From contig PMWR01000484.1 of assembly GCA_003166055.1 (NCBI GenBank), positions 4,137-9,497 on the forward strand: a stretch of 5,361 bases of DNA, in the 5' to 3' direction. A program made the position numbers and the translations under genes. Shown here piece after piece: positions 5,132 through 5,361 of this stretch. Every line of letters starts with the position of its first letter. The stretch's first letter is position 1. The notes under the pieces were generated by a model. That model was not told the DNA's origin and did no database searches. It worked only from the letters and a program-made list of their open reading frames with translations. The DNA comes from Acidobacteriaceae bacterium (lineage in GTDB: Bacteria; Acidobacteriota; Terriglobia; Terriglobales; Acidobacteriaceae).

Positions 5132-5361
5132 ATGAGATCGCCCGGCGCTTTCGACGGTCACCCCGCGTACCTGGCCATTTGGATTGTCACGTCCTGTATC
5201 TGTTTTGTGCCTGAGATCGTTCTCTCCGTGCTTCTTCGTTCGAAGAGAAGTGCCCAGAGATCGGATAAGGGTTCCAAGTTTCTTGTGATCCTGGCGGCGA
5301 ACCTTGCGGTGGGGGTTGGATTCGCGGCGGCCGCGGTGTTCCCGGGCCTTTCCGTCGGCAC
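5132..5361 (+). CDS. Membrane protein resembling isoprenylcysteine carboxyl methyltransferase (ICMT) family, N-terminal part (runs off the window)
   Basis: From the ATG at 5132 the frame is open to the window edge, giving 76 full codons with no stop. AGGA at 5121-5124 sits 7 nt upstream. The product has a hydrophobic helix at about 12-35 (YLAIWIVTSCICFVPEIVL), a basic loop LLRSKRSAQRSDKGSKF, and a second helix at about 50-70. A first helix containing a glutamate (PEIVL), then a basic loop ending D-K/R-G-S, then a second helix is how bacterial ICMT-family membrane methyltransferases commonly begin. The catalytic C-terminal part, with its SAM-binding residues, lies outside the window, so function cannot be confirmed. 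Bacterial members usually have unknown substrates. The gene is divergent from the serine hydrolase. The opposite strand is also open here, but its translation has no recognisable features. I am fairly sure this is a real membrane protein and less sure of the family. Confidence 0.6.
   Translation, partial: MRSPGAFDGHPAYLAIWIVTSCICFVPEIVLSVLLRSKRSAQRSDKGSKFLVILAANLAVGVGFAAAAVFPGLSVG

Noticed and set aside
4904..5161. Minus-strand frame spanning the divergent gap and the start of the serine hydrolase gene
   Set aside because: It overlaps the signal-peptide region in another frame and the start of the plus-strand membrane gene. Its end is Arg/Ser/His-rich and lacks any motif.
5056..5185. Direct repeat CCATTTGGATT at 5056-5066 and 5175-5185
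   Set aside because: One copy lies in the divergent gap and the other within the membrane gene's coding sequence. A few 11-base repeats are expected by chance in a window this long.
5158..5361. Minus-strand open frame opposite the ICMT-like gene
   Set aside because: The plus-strand frame has a ribosome binding site and a coherent two-helix topology. The minus-strand translation has no signal, helix or motif.

Overview
The window reads as ordinary chromosomal DNA from a GC-rich Gram-negative bacterium. Outer-membrane and exported proteins support the envelope type. My best guess is Acidobacteriota (class Terriglobia). That rests on the overall look of the proteins (a stand-alone PheA, an MqnP-like UbiA protein, a large exported serine hydrolase and an ICMT-like membrane protein), not on any marker gene, so it is inference. 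I see no tRNA, rRNA, CRISPR array, insertion sequence, phage gene or defence system.

Layout, left to right. Positions 1-600 (+) hold the C-terminal effector-binding part of a LysR-type regulator that begins outside the window. A 250-bp gap (601-850) follows, with a GC-rich hairpin just after the regulator and a perfect 12-bp palindrome beside a TTGACA box. Positions 851-1480 (+) encode a small secreted outer-membrane beta-barrel protein. A near-ideal intrinsic terminator at 1501-1530, with an A-tract on one side and a T-tract on the other, separates it from the convergent minus-strand genes. These are, in transcription order, an exported beta-lactamase-fold serine hydrolase (5006-3519), a UbiA-family prenyltransferase probably of the menaquinone (MqnP) type (3404-2529), and prephenate dehydratase PheA (2406-1570, or from 2532 if the overlapping upstream ATG is used). 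Divergent from the hydrolase, positions 5132-5361 (+) carry the first 76 codons of a membrane protein resembling isoprenylcysteine carboxyl methyltransferase (ICMT) family proteins; it runs off the right edge.

Functionally, ubiA and pheA are a plausible two-gene unit. PheA takes chorismate-derived prephenate to phenylpyruvate for phenylalanine synthesis. The UbiA enzyme prenylates an aromatic quinone precursor that also derives from chorismate. The serine hydrolase lies 114 bp upstream of ubiA on the same strand and could be co-transcribed, but the gap contains its own repeat structure and nothing shows a functional link. The most useful uncertain point is the translation start of pheA. An ATG in a 4-nt overlap with the ubiA stop has a good ribosome binding site, but the 42 codons it would add have codon use unlike the gene body. 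I found no convincing undescribed system.
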